Assembly: GCA_964537205.1 (NCBI GenBank)
Contig: CAZHZH010000028.1
Location: 1 to 29,550, forward strand
From: Colivivens sp964537205
GTDB lineage: Bacteria > Bacteroidota > Bacteroidia > Bacteroidales > Bacteroidaceae
Direction of reading: 5' to 3'
DNA: 29,550 bases
Shown: positions 23,035 through 29,432 of the stretch, in pieces
How the letters are laid out: each line of letters opens with the position of its first letter
How positions within the stretch are numbered: position 1 is the first letter of the stretch
Notes under the pieces: model-generated
What the model was told of the DNA's origin: nothing
The model's database searches: none
What the model saw: the letters and a program-made list of their open reading frames with translations, nothing else
Position numbers and translations under genes: made by a program

Positions 23035-24213
23035 CTATTCCACGTAAAGCACCAATCCCTTCAAGTATTCCCCCTCAGGGTGATAGATGTTGATAGGGTG
23101 GTCGGCTGGCTGGTGCAATTGGTGCAATATTCTGACCTTGCGCCTTGCCTGTGCGGCTGCGGTGAAAACCGCGTTGCGGAAATTGTCTTTCGTCACTACT
23201 TGCGAACAACTGAATGTGAAGAGCACTCCTCCTGTTTGAATCTTCTCAAATGCCTTGTGGTTGAGGCGTGTGTATCCTTTCAAAGCGTTGCGTAGTGCGT
23301 CCTTGTGTTTTGCGAACGCAGGAGGGTCGAGTATTATGAGGTCGTAGTCCTCGTCCATGTTGTCAAGGAACTTGAACGCGTCTTCGGCGAACGCCTTATG
23401 GCGTTGGTCGTGTGGAAAGTTGAGTTCCACGTTGGCGTTTGTCAGGTCGATGGCTTTTTGTGAGGAGTCGACTGAATGTACGAGGTTCGCCCCGCCGCGC
23501 ATGGCGTAGAATGAGAAACCTCCAGTGTAGCAAAACATGTTGAGGACATTGCGTCCTTTGCTGTACCTCTCCAGCAAGCTGCGGTTGTCTCTTTGATCCA
23601 CGAAGAAGCCCGTCTTCTGTCCTTTCAGCCAGTCTACGTGGAACTTGAGTCCGTTCTCAACAGCTATGTCGTCGGTACTTTTCCCCATTAGGAATCCGTT
23701 CTCCTGTCCAAGTTCGGCTTTGAACGGAAGTGTGGTCTCCGACTTGTAGAATATGCTTGTTATTTGCCCTTGCATAATGTCCTTTAGTGCTTCCGCCACT
23801 TTCATGCGGTCTTGATGCATACCGACGGAATGCGCCTGCATAACGGCGGTGCTGCCGTAGATGTCGATGACAAGTCCTGGCAGGTTGTCTCCCTCGCCGT
23901 GTACGAGCCGGTAGGTATTGTTGTCTGGCATGCCGGTTATTCCAATGCGCTGTCGCATGTTATATGCTGAGGCAAGCCGTCTGCGGTAGAAGTCCTCGTT
24001 GATTTCCTCTTGTTCGAACGAGAGTATGCGCACCATGATAGAGCCTATCTGGTAGTGTCCTGTTGCGATGTATTCACGCTTGCTTGTATACACTTCCACC
24101 ACGTCGCCCTCTTCAGGGTTTCCTTCGATCGACGCTATTGCTCCTGAGAATATCCATGGGTGGAATCTTTGCAGTGATTCTTCTTTGCCTCGTTTAAGAT
24201 ATATTTTCTTCAT
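23035..24213 (-). CDS. class I rRNA (cytosine-C5) methyltransferase, RlmI-like
   Basis: A 392-residue enzyme. An N-terminal PUA domain (about residues 1-80) begins MKKIYLKRGKEESLQRFHPW. A central RlmI-like domain (KSDD...VENGLKFHVDWLKGQKTGFFVDQRDNR region) follows, then the Rossmann methyltransferase domain with VLNMFCYTGGFSFYA (SAM binding) and LIILDPPAFAK (DPPxF active-site motif). In E. coli the family methylates 23S rRNA C1962. The start at 24213 is preferred to 24267 because it fits the PUA-domain N-terminus; the first codons overlap the end of the exonuclease gene by 20 bases. It is the last gene of the minus-strand recF operon. Confidence 0.87.
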   Translation of the reverse strand: MKKIYLKRGKEESLQRFHPWIFSGAIASIEGNPEEGDVVEVYTSKREYIATGHYQIGSIMVRILSFEQEEINEDFYRRRLASAYNMRQRIGITGMPDNNTYRLVHGEGDNLPGLVIDIYGSTAVMQAHSVGMHQDRMKVAEALKDIMQGQITSIFYKSETTLPFKAELGQENGFLMGKSTDDIAVENGLKFHVDWLKGQKTGFFVDQRDNRSLLERYSKGRNVLNMFCYTGGFSFYAMRGGANLVHSVDSSQKAIDLTNANVELNFPHDQRHKAFAEDAFKFLDNMDEDYDLIILDPPAFAKHKDALRNALKGYTRLNHKAFEKIQTGGVLFTFSCSQVVTKDNFRNAVFTAAAQARRKVRILHQLHQPADHPINIYHPEGEYLKGLVLYVE

Positions 24214-24868
24214 AAATTTTGTCGGAATAAATGTTTTCTGTTTGATCGTCTTCACAAGTGCTGACAAGGGTGTAGTCGTTTGATTTTGCGAGCCGTTGTA
24301 TCTCTTCGTGTATAAGGATGCACGACCATGCGTCGATTGACGCGTACATTTTCTGTGCGTCGCTGAGCGTATCCGCCTCCCAGTTGCTCAGTTGCTGCCG
24401 CTTGGTTATCATCTTGCCAAAGAGGTTGGCGTAGATTTTTTGCAGTGAGCAGTCTTGTATGCCTATGAGTTTCGCCTCGTCCTGTATGTCGATGAAATTC
24501 CCGGGAACGAACTGGTGGCGTCTTTCCAAAGTCGACAGGTCGTCCTTCAACGACAGTCCCACCTTGGTTATGCCGCGGTCTTCAAGCAACCGTATCAGGC
24601 AGTCGGGCATTCCTATCATGTTGAGGCGGAACAGGAAGCAGGTGTCGTGGGTCGATATTTGCAGAAGCGCCACATTGTGCCTGATGTTCTTTTTGAACGA
24701 CGGTCTTGTCTCCGAATCTATTCCAAGCAAAGACTCCTTCATGAGATATTCCACGGCCTTGCGCGCCTCTTTGACAGACGTAATGGTGATTATCCTGCCT
24801 GTGAATGTCTCTCTGGGCATTTGCTGTATCGTGGACTTGTCGATCTTGTCGTAAATGATTTTATTCAT
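24194..24868 (-). CDS. DEDD-type 3'-5' exonuclease
   Basis: A 224-residue exonuclease of the RNase D/WRN type (DnaQ-like fold). Catalytic residues appear as LGIDSETRP (D and E of motif I), VGLSLKDDLSTL (motif II aspartate), and YASIDAWSC (Y and D of motif III, DEDDy class). The single domain lacks an HRDC domain, so it is shorter than RNase D. Substrate (RNA or DNA) is unknown. It overlaps DUF5063 upstream by 8 bases and the methyltransferase downstream by 20 bases, so all are translated together. Confidence 0.87.
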   Translation of the reverse strand: MNKIIYDKIDKSTIQQMPRETFTGRIITITSVKEARKAVEYLMKESLLGIDSETRPSFKKNIRHNVALLQISTHDTCFLFRLNMIGMPDCLIRLLEDRGITKVGLSLKDDLSTLERRHQFVPGNFIDIQDEAKLIGIQDCSLQKIYANLFGKMITKRQQLSNWEADTLSDAQKMYASIDAWSCILIHEEIQRLAKSNDYTLVSTCEDDQTENIYSDKIYEENIS

Positions 24869-25391
24869 ACGCGTCGTTTATGGAGTATTTCACTTCATGA
24901 AGGGCGCGCATGACGTTCACCAGCTTTTGCCCCCAGTCGGTGGTAAAGTTTGTCTTGCATGTTTCCAAGGCTGTCATCATCTCCTCTTCCACACCTATTT
25001 TATATATATAGGCGAAATTCTTGATGTCCTGGTATATGTCGGCTATGTTTTCGCTGATTGTCATCAGGATCGGTTCGTCGCTGTACTTCATGTCGTTGAC
25101 GAACACGTCGAGGTAGTCGTCCCTGTCGGCCATCAAATACGCAATGTTGTTCCGTATGATGTTGTAGTTTTCCTCTGTGACGTAATCGGTCGCTATATCG
25201 TCGCTTAGCGTCTCGTATTGAGGCATCAGTGTCGCCTTCAGGTATAGCAATGGCAGCAATTTTGTCATTGTGTCGACAAACTCGCTTCTCTGCCTGCCTT
25301 CCAGGTCTTCCAGGTATGCGCAGAATTGCACTGCTACCGTGGTGAATTCCAGAACATCCCGCTGGTATATCGGTTTCTCGTCTTGTTCCAT
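24861..25391 (-). CDS. DUF5063 domain protein
   Basis: A 176-residue helical, acidic, cytosolic protein. FTTVAVQFCAYLEDL, then LLPLLYLKATLMP, match the DUF5063 pattern common in Bacteroidota. Its function is unknown. It sits in the recF cluster between the DciA-like gene (17 bases) and the exonuclease (8-base overlap), which suggests a DNA-related role, but that is inference from position. Confidence 0.78.
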   Translation of the reverse strand: MEQDEKPIYQRDVLEFTTVAVQFCAYLEDLEGRQRSEFVDTMTKLLPLLYLKATLMPQYETLSDDIATDYVTEENYNIIRNNIAYLMADRDDYLDVFVNDMKYSDEPILMTISENIADIYQDIKNFAYIYKIGVEEEMMTALETCKTNFTTDWGQKLVNVMRALHEVKYSINDAYE

Positions 25392-25408
25392 TTATGGATT
25401 CTTGTTTA

Positions 25409-25699
25409 TCAAGTAAATACTATGTCTGCTATCACGTATGCCCCAACAGCGTCGTTGAGCCGCTTCACCAGTTTGGTCCGCTCCATCATCAGGTCGCTCT
25501 TTAGTGGTGCTGATGTTATTTTGACATACAGTGTTTGATTTTTAATGAACATGTCGCCTGTGTAGCGTGTTATAGTCGTCCCCATTACTTCCGGCCATGC
25601 GGATATGAGCCGGTGCTGGTTGAGCGGTGTCTCAAGTCCTTCTTGCCTGAGGTATTTGGAAAGCAGGTCCGACAATGATTCTGTGTTGCTCTTCTTCAT
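25409..25699 (-). CDS. DUF721/DciA-like protein
   Basis: A 96-residue protein with the DUF721 pattern (LISAWPEVMGTTITRYT, LYVKITSAPLKSDL). DciA, of the same family, is the ancestral loader of the replicative helicase DnaB in many bacteria; the short Bacteroidota type keeps only the KH-like core domain, so the loading role is likely but unproved. It overlaps recF by four bases (ATGA). Confidence 0.82.
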   Translation of the reverse strand: MKKSNTESLSDLLSKYLRQEGLETPLNQHRLISAWPEVMGTTITRYTGDMFIKNQTLYVKITSAPLKSDLMMERTKLVKRLNDAVGAYVIADIVFT

Positions 25700-26790
25700 T
25701 CTGATACGTCTCCATGAATTACGTGAAACATCTTGTAGTTTCCCCGTGACCGTTCAAGTATCCTGTCGAGGTTTTCCCTGTTCGTGTCGGTTATGAAGAT
25801 CTGCCCGAAGTTCTCATCGGAGGCGAGGTTGATGATTTGTTCGACGCGGCTTGAATCCAGTTTGTCGAAGATGTCGTCCAAAAGGAGCAGGGGAGTGGTT
25901 TTGCTACCTGTGCGCTTTAGGAAGTTGAATTGCGCCAATTTCAGACTGATGAGGAATGTCTTGTTTTGGCCTTGCGAACCTTCCCGCTTGATGGGGTATC
26001 CGCCGAGCGTCATGATCAAGTCGTCTTTATGTATCCCATGCAGCGAATAGCCTACAGCCCGGTCTTTCTGGCGGTCGCGCTGTATCGTCTGCAATAACGG
26101 ACCTCTTGTGCAATGGCTTTCGTATTCCAGTCCCACCGCCTCTTTGTTACCGGATATGCGCGTGTAGTAGTCTTGGAATGTTGGGATGAATTCTGTGATG
26201 AACTCGCTTCTCAGCTTGTATATCGCCTCTCCGGTTTCTGCCATGATTTCCTCAAACGCCTCCATGATCTCAATGTCGGGCTCTTCTTCCTGCTTCAACA
26301 TGGCGTTGCGCTGTTGAAGGGCTCCGTTATAGCGGATAAGCAGGTTCATATATGCGGAATTGTATTGTGATATCACTATATCCATGAATTTCCGTCGTTC
26401 GTCGCTTCCTCCGCCGATCAGCCACTGGTCATTAGGCGTGATCAGTATCAACGGGAGCAGTCCGATGTGCTCAGACAGCCTTTTGTATGCTTTCTTGTTG
26501 CGCTTGAACTGTTTCTTCTGATGGAGTTTCAGTCCGCATGATATTTCTTCGTCCGTGCCGTTGAGGTCATACAATCCCTGAACCAGGAAGTACTCCTCGC
26601 CATGGCGCACGTTCAGTGAGTCGATCGCGTTGGTGGCACTCTTGGTGAATGAAAGGAAGTAGATGGCATCCAATACATTGGTCTTGCCCTCCCCGTTGCT
26701 GCCTATAAAGCAGTTTATGTTGGGAGAGAAGCCAAGTTCCGCATCCTTTATGTTCTTGTAGTTTAGGATCGTGATGTGTTTCAGAATCAT
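25696..26790 (-). CDS. recF: DNA recombination/repair protein RecF
   Basis: A 364-residue SMC-like ATPase that helps load RecA at gaps. Walker A GSNGEGKT (residues 30-37), the signature region GSQGQNKTFLISLKLAQF, and Walker B LLLLDDIFDKLD are intact. It is the first gene of a five-gene operon. The start at 26790 lies only 4 bases after the -7 element, so its message may be leaderless. The region on the other side of its promoter is accessory debris. Confidence 0.95.
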   Translation of the reverse strand: MILKHITILNYKNIKDAELGFSPNINCFIGSNGEGKTNVLDAIYFLSFTKSATNAIDSLNVRHGEEYFLVQGLYDLNGTDEEISCGLKLHQKKQFKRNKKAYKRLSEHIGLLPLILITPNDQWLIGGGSDERRKFMDIVISQYNSAYMNLLIRYNGALQQRNAMLKQEEEPDIEIMEAFEEIMAETGEAIYKLRSEFITEFIPTFQDYYTRISGNKEAVGLEYESHCTRGPLLQTIQRDRQKDRAVGYSLHGIHKDDLIMTLGGYPIKREGSQGQNKTFLISLKLAQFNFLKRTGSKTTPLLLLDDIFDKLDSSRVEQIINLASDENFGQIFITDTNRENLDRILERSRGNYKMFHVIHGDVSE

Positions 26791-26794
26791 GTTG

Positions 26795-26826
26795 CAAAGT
26801 TAAGGTAAGATAACTTAAAAAACAAA
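26795..26826 (-). promoter_or_regulatory. recF: promoter of the recF operon, with overlapping inverted repeat
   Basis: On the minus strand TTTG (26826-26823), 20 bases, TAACTTTG (26802-26795), an exact consensus. AAGTTA (26797-26802) and TAACTT (26811-26816) form an inverted repeat over the -7 element and could be an operator; this second point is only a suggestion. Confidence 0.7.
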
Positions 26827-26928
26827 TTTATTCGGGCTTTTTAGCCTGTTGGTTGACATACTATGAATAGTTTTACTACAATTAGATGAATTCTATTGTC
26901 CGCATGGGTGTCTGCATGACTTCTGATG

Positions 26929-27236
26929 CGGGGCGGGGCGGACGGCTACATCGCAAAACAGTTCCATCTGCCAGAACTGAGTGTGAGCATCTTCGCCTTG
27001 TTGCGGCGCAAGAACTTCACTGCCACCAACACATTGCGGAGCGGGACGGTAGTAATAGACCTTTTGGGAAAGTGCGTGACAGCAGGCGGCCGCACGCTCG
27101 ACCTCACAAAATCGGAATACGAGCTATTATTTTCCTTATCGAGAACCGCCGCCGCGTGGTGTCGAAGAGTGCGTTGGCCGAACATCTGAGCGGCGATATG
27201 GTTCATGTCCAACATCTGTCAAGATCAGAAGTATAG
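26929..27236 (+). pseudogene. remnant of an OmpR/PhoB-type response regulator
   Basis: Frame 1 (from 26929) reads GADGYIAKQFHLPELSVSIF, then TLDLTKSEYELLF: the end of a receiver domain and the start of a winged-helix DNA-binding domain. The family text then continues in another frame as LIENRRRVVSKSALAEHLSGDM, up to a stop at 27236, so a frameshift lies near 27130. The phosphorylated aspartate part of the receiver and the last part of the winged helix are missing. No sensor kinase is nearby. It is a broken, truncated leftover of a two-component regulator, not a functional gene. Confidence 0.8.
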
Positions 27237-27267
27237 AAAGAGTATTAAAATTAGCATTTAGGTCTTA

Positions 27268-27361
27268 TTATCGTTCAGCCTTGGCTGAACGGTCAACGCA
27301 AGGCGTTGCGTTGACCAACGAATGCTGTTGCATGCATCGTTCAGCCAAGGCTGAACGATAA
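27268..27361. repeat. 94-bp nested inverted repeat forming three hairpins
   Basis: The outer arms (27268-27291 and 27338-27361) are perfect 24-bp inverted repeats. Each arm is itself nearly palindromic (CGTTCAGCC, two bases, GGCTGAACG at 27272-27291 and 27338-27357). Between them lies a third hairpin with a 10-bp stem (GTCAACGCAA at 27292-27301, loop GGCG, TTGCGTTGAC at 27306-27315). The strand can thus fold as three adjacent stem-loops or one large hairpin, as in REP/BIME-type or small non-autonomous mobile elements. No coding content. Confidence 0.85.
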
Positions 27362-27569
27362 ATATGGACACTTCGACGAACTGATTCATCTTGTTGTGAA
27401 GTCCCATGCAATATAATGTACTTTGACCCACACGGATGAGATAATTCTACCAGTATATGCATCACCTATGTCCTTTACCTTTTTGATGGGCAGTAACGTG
27501 ACATGCCAACAGTAAGAAACGGAACAGGTCCCCGTACCCCTATAGTCCAATTTTCGGATTTCCAAATCC
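27362..27569. other. non-coding stretch without recognised gene
   Basis: I see no supported gene here. On the minus strand one frame stays open for about 36 codons (around 27379-27490) and could be a decayed coding fragment, but nothing is recognised. A short hairpin (CGGATTT at 27555-27561 with AAATCCG at 27564-27570) marks its right end. Confidence 0.4.
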
Positions 27570-27627
27570 GTTCAGTTACGTTCAGTATCTGTTCAATATT
27601 CGTTCAGTATTCGTTCAAAATTGAACG
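27570..27627. repeat. five helically phased GTTCA repeats
   Basis: GTTCA begins at 27570, 27580, 27591, 27602 and 27613, at steps of 10, 11, 11 and 11 bases, i.e. one DNA turn each. The most complete form is CGTTCAGTATT. The last copy pairs with an inverted TTGAACG at 27621-27627. Such phasing places all sites on one face of the helix and is typical of cooperative protein binding (iterons or regulator sites). The same CGTTCAG core appears in the hairpins at 27268-27361. Confidence 0.75.
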
Positions 27628-27644
27628 GCAAAGGGCGTGAAATA

Positions 27645-27759
27645 TGTGTTTGCCCAAACGTATGCCCTGTGTTTGCCCATCCACATACCCTGTGTTTGCC
27701 CAAGCACAGGGTGAGTGAATGCCCGTTCAATGACCATACGTTCGCCCATCCACAGAACG
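27645..27759. repeat. 23-bp tandem repeat, five copies
   Basis: The motif TGTGTTTGCCCA starts at 27645, 27668 and 27691 (exact copies, 23-base period). A degenerate copy follows at 27714, and a fifth, starting at 27737, keeps TTCGCCCATCCACA. Since 23 is not a multiple of three, a coding repeat is excluded. The unit lacks the repeat/unique-spacer structure of CRISPR. Its function is unknown. The rest of 27760-27872 shows nothing recognised. Confidence 0.75.
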
Positions 27760-27872
27760 TGTTGGTTTACAGGGATAAATCATACGGCATTCCAACAACG
27801 GACGTTGCGGCCGCCCCGGTTCGTCTGACTTACTGCATTAGCAATATTCATTTTTATAAAAACAATAACATT

Positions 27873-27932
27873 ATGATTTACGGATACATTAGAGTTTGCA
27901 GTGACAAACAGACTGTAGAGAATCAGAGATAA
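27873..27932 (+). pseudogene. N-terminal stub of a serine recombinase (invertase/resolvase family)
   Basis: The ATG at 27873 opens 19 codons, MIYGYIRVCSDKQTVENQR, before a stop. This matches the start of Bacteroidota DNA invertases (YIRVSTDKQTVENQR type). The residue at the position of the catalytic serine (RVS) reads as cysteine. Everything after QTVENQR is gone. It is a dead fragment joined to restriction-system debris. Confidence 0.8.
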
Positions 27933-27951
27933 TAGGGGTTCCCAAAAGTGA

Positions 27952-28107
27952 GACTTATGGTACACCCCATTCGTCAATCCTCGTGTAGAAGAACAAAAAA
28001 TAGGCGAACGTATAAGGTTGTTAGAAAACAAGATAGAGAATGAATGTAATATCTTGTCTCTATATGAAAAATAAAAGCAGTATCTGCTTTATCAAATGTT
28101 CATATAG
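27952..28107 (+). pseudogene. hsdS: C-terminal remnant of a type I restriction specificity subunit (HsdS)
   Basis: One frame reads NPRVEEQKIGERIRLLENKI, then NILSLYEK, a TAA at 28072-28074, then KQYLLYQMFI and a TAG at 28105-28107. The EEQ-x-I start of the coiled-coil spacer and the KQ-x-LLxxMFI end are characteristic of HsdS C-termini. The TAA sits where the family has CAA (YEKQKQ), a single-base nonsense change. No hsdR or hsdM lies in the window. Identification is by motif only. Confidence 0.7.
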
Positions 28108-28221
28108 TATGTCTGATTGTTAACAGCATGTTAAATGTTGGTGTTAAAGCAGTTAAATAGATACCAAAACATTATTATTTATCGATTTTGAATTATCTTT
28201 ACAAACTAAAGGTAAATTGAG

Positions 28222-28770
28222 ATGACACAGTTTGACAAACAAAAACTGACAGAAGTTGTTCTATACATCTTGAACAAGACGAAGGGGTTGGACTATTACC
28301 ATGTGTTCAAGATTATATATTTTGCCAATATAGCGCATTTGGCAAAATACGGATTTCCTATGGTTTCTGACGAGTTCTGTGCGTTGCCCGATGGTCCCGT
28401 TCCCTCTATCTTGTATAATTGTATAAAAGATGACGCTCACTGCGACAGAGAATTGCAGGATATGCTTGAGACGAATGTGTCAAAGGGAACTGACGATGCC
28501 TACTATATGCTGGAAGCAAAGCGTAATGCAGATTTGGACTATCTATCAAAGGCAGAAGTTGAGGCATTGGACAACTCTATTTCTGAAAACGCATATCTTC
28601 CTTATGGCGATTTACGTACAAAATCACATGGCGAAGAGTGGAGTCGTGCCTTTCAGTCGCAAGGTCGCAAAGTCATGGATATTGTCGGTATGGCTAAAGA
28701 TGCAAATGCATCTGACGATATGATAGAATATATAAAGGACAATCTTGCGATAGAAGCGGCTCTGTCATGA
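28222..28770 (+). CDS. Panacea/SocA-like (DUF4065) putative antitoxin
   Basis: A 182-residue cytosolic protein. The N-terminal part KLTEVVLYILNKTKGLDYYH, with FKIIYFANIAHLAKYG and the diagnostic ALPDGPVPSILYN (the DxxxALxxGPVP pattern) at about residues 53-65, marks the Panacea/SocA/GepA-type domain, known as an antitoxin domain that can be paired with many unrelated toxins. The C-terminal half (DLDYLSKAEVEALDNSI) is as in the family. The gene overlaps the next one by four bases (ATGA), the usual arrangement of a toxin-antitoxin pair. An imperfect -7 element, TATCTTTA at 28194-28201, may serve as promoter. The AT-rich bases differ from the recF operon. Confidence 0.82.
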   Translation: MTQFDKQKLTEVVLYILNKTKGLDYYHVFKIIYFANIAHLAKYGFPMVSDEFCALPDGPVPSILYNCIKDDAHCDRELQDMLETNVSKGTDDAYYMLEAKRNADLDYLSKAEVEALDNSISENAYLPYGDLRTKSHGEEWSRAFQSQGRKVMDIVGMAKDANASDDMIEYIKDNLAIEAALS

Positions 28771-29222
28771 CAACCATTGGTGATTTACTGGGAAACACTG
28801 CAAATGAACTTGTACGATCAAGCATCAATATCGGTGACGTTCATTTACTAAATCTCGACCCAACCAATGGCATAACACCTAAGAATGGTGAAACTACACG
28901 CAATAAATTCTTCATTGTTCTTGGATTCGACAATAAAGGAAATGTGATAGGAGGGCTGGTGATAAATTCCAAAATAAATTACAATTTACCGTCAACAGTG
29001 ACCGACTATCAATTGCCTATAACCGTAAAGCAATGTCCGTTTCTACAACATGATTCATTCGTGAATTGCTCTAAAATTATTATTGCCAAAAGGACAAAGT
29101 TCAACAAGAATACTTATAGAGGGGAGATCTCTGATTCTGCAATGATGAAACTTATCATAGATACAGTGAAAGAGAGTCCAACTGTAAGTAGAAAGCAGCT
29201 GAAAGATTTCGGAATAATTTAG
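28767..29222 (+). CDS. PemK/MazF-like putative toxin partnered with Panacea domain
   Basis: A 151-residue protein. GDVHLLNLDPTNGITPKNG and KFFIVLGFDNKGNVIGGLVINS resemble the first strands of the PemK/MazF SH3-like barrel (GDVxxxxxxP...R-x-x-VVL). LPITVKQCPFLQHDSFVNCSKI and a C-terminal helix (MMKLIIDTVKESPTVSRKQL) follow. MazF-type toxins cut RNA; catalytic arginine/threonine positions cannot be assigned safely here, so the activity is inferred. It is coupled to the preceding antitoxin-like gene by a four-base overlap, and a terminator follows at 29259-29283. No further gene shares the operon. Confidence 0.68.
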   Translation: MTTIGDLLGNTANELVRSSINIGDVHLLNLDPTNGITPKNGETTRNKFFIVLGFDNKGNVIGGLVINSKINYNLPSTVTDYQLPITVKQCPFLQHDSFVNCSKIIIAKRTKFNKNTYRGEISDSAMMKLIIDTVKESPTVSRKQLKDFGII

Positions 29223-29258
29223 TAGTTAACTTTGTCAAATGCTCATGTGAACATCAGG

Positions 29259-29283
29259 CGAAGCAAATGCTGCTTCTCTTTTT
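29259..29283 (+). terminator. terminator of the Panacea toxin-antitoxin operon
   Basis: GAAGCA (29260-29265) pairs with TGCTTC (29271-29276) around a 5-base loop, followed by TCTTTTT. The stem is short but the T-run is good. Confidence 0.6.
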
Positions 29284-29306
29284 GAAATCAACTCTTCAAT
29301 AGTTGT

Positions 29307-29432
29307 TCATTTATCAAACCACCTTTTTGCTTCCTCCAAAGAGTTGAAAGAGTAGGTTTTTTCTTTGCCATCACGAATTGCCTTTATGTGCCTTGCTACT
29401 TTCTCCTTAATGTTATTTTGAGTCTTTTTCAT
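29307..29432 (-). CDS. small basic protein of 41 residues
   Basis: The minus-strand ATG at 29432 opens 41 codons ending at 29307 (MKKTQNNIKEKVARHIKAIR at the start, SFNSLEEAKRWFDK at the end). The composition is charged and helix-forming. I do not recognise a family. Support comes from the ATGA overlap (29429-29432) with an upstream open frame that continues off the window, which is typical of translational coupling. It could also be chance in AT-rich DNA. Confidence 0.45.
   Translation of the reverse strand: MKKTQNNIKEKVARHIKAIRDGKEKTYSFNSLEEAKRWFDK

Noticed and set aside
26835..26846. Hairpin GGCT-TTTT-AGCC near the recF promoter
   Set aside because: A four-base stem without a clear role is expected by chance in AT-rich DNA.
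27379..27490. Minus-strand fragment reading PIKKVKDIGDAYTG, resembling the start of an HsdS target-recognition domain
   Set aside because: The likeness is too short and no neighbouring motif supports it; kept only as a remark in the non-coding stretch.
27645..27759. CRISPR array
   Set aside because: The conserved core is only 12 bases at 23-base steps, spacers would be about 11 bases, and no cas genes are present.
27621..27932. 103-codon plus-strand frame spanning the 23-bp repeats and joining the recombinase start
   Set aside because: The repeats have a period not divisible by three, so the cysteine/histidine pattern is a by-product; the recombinase homology starts at its own ATG at 27873.
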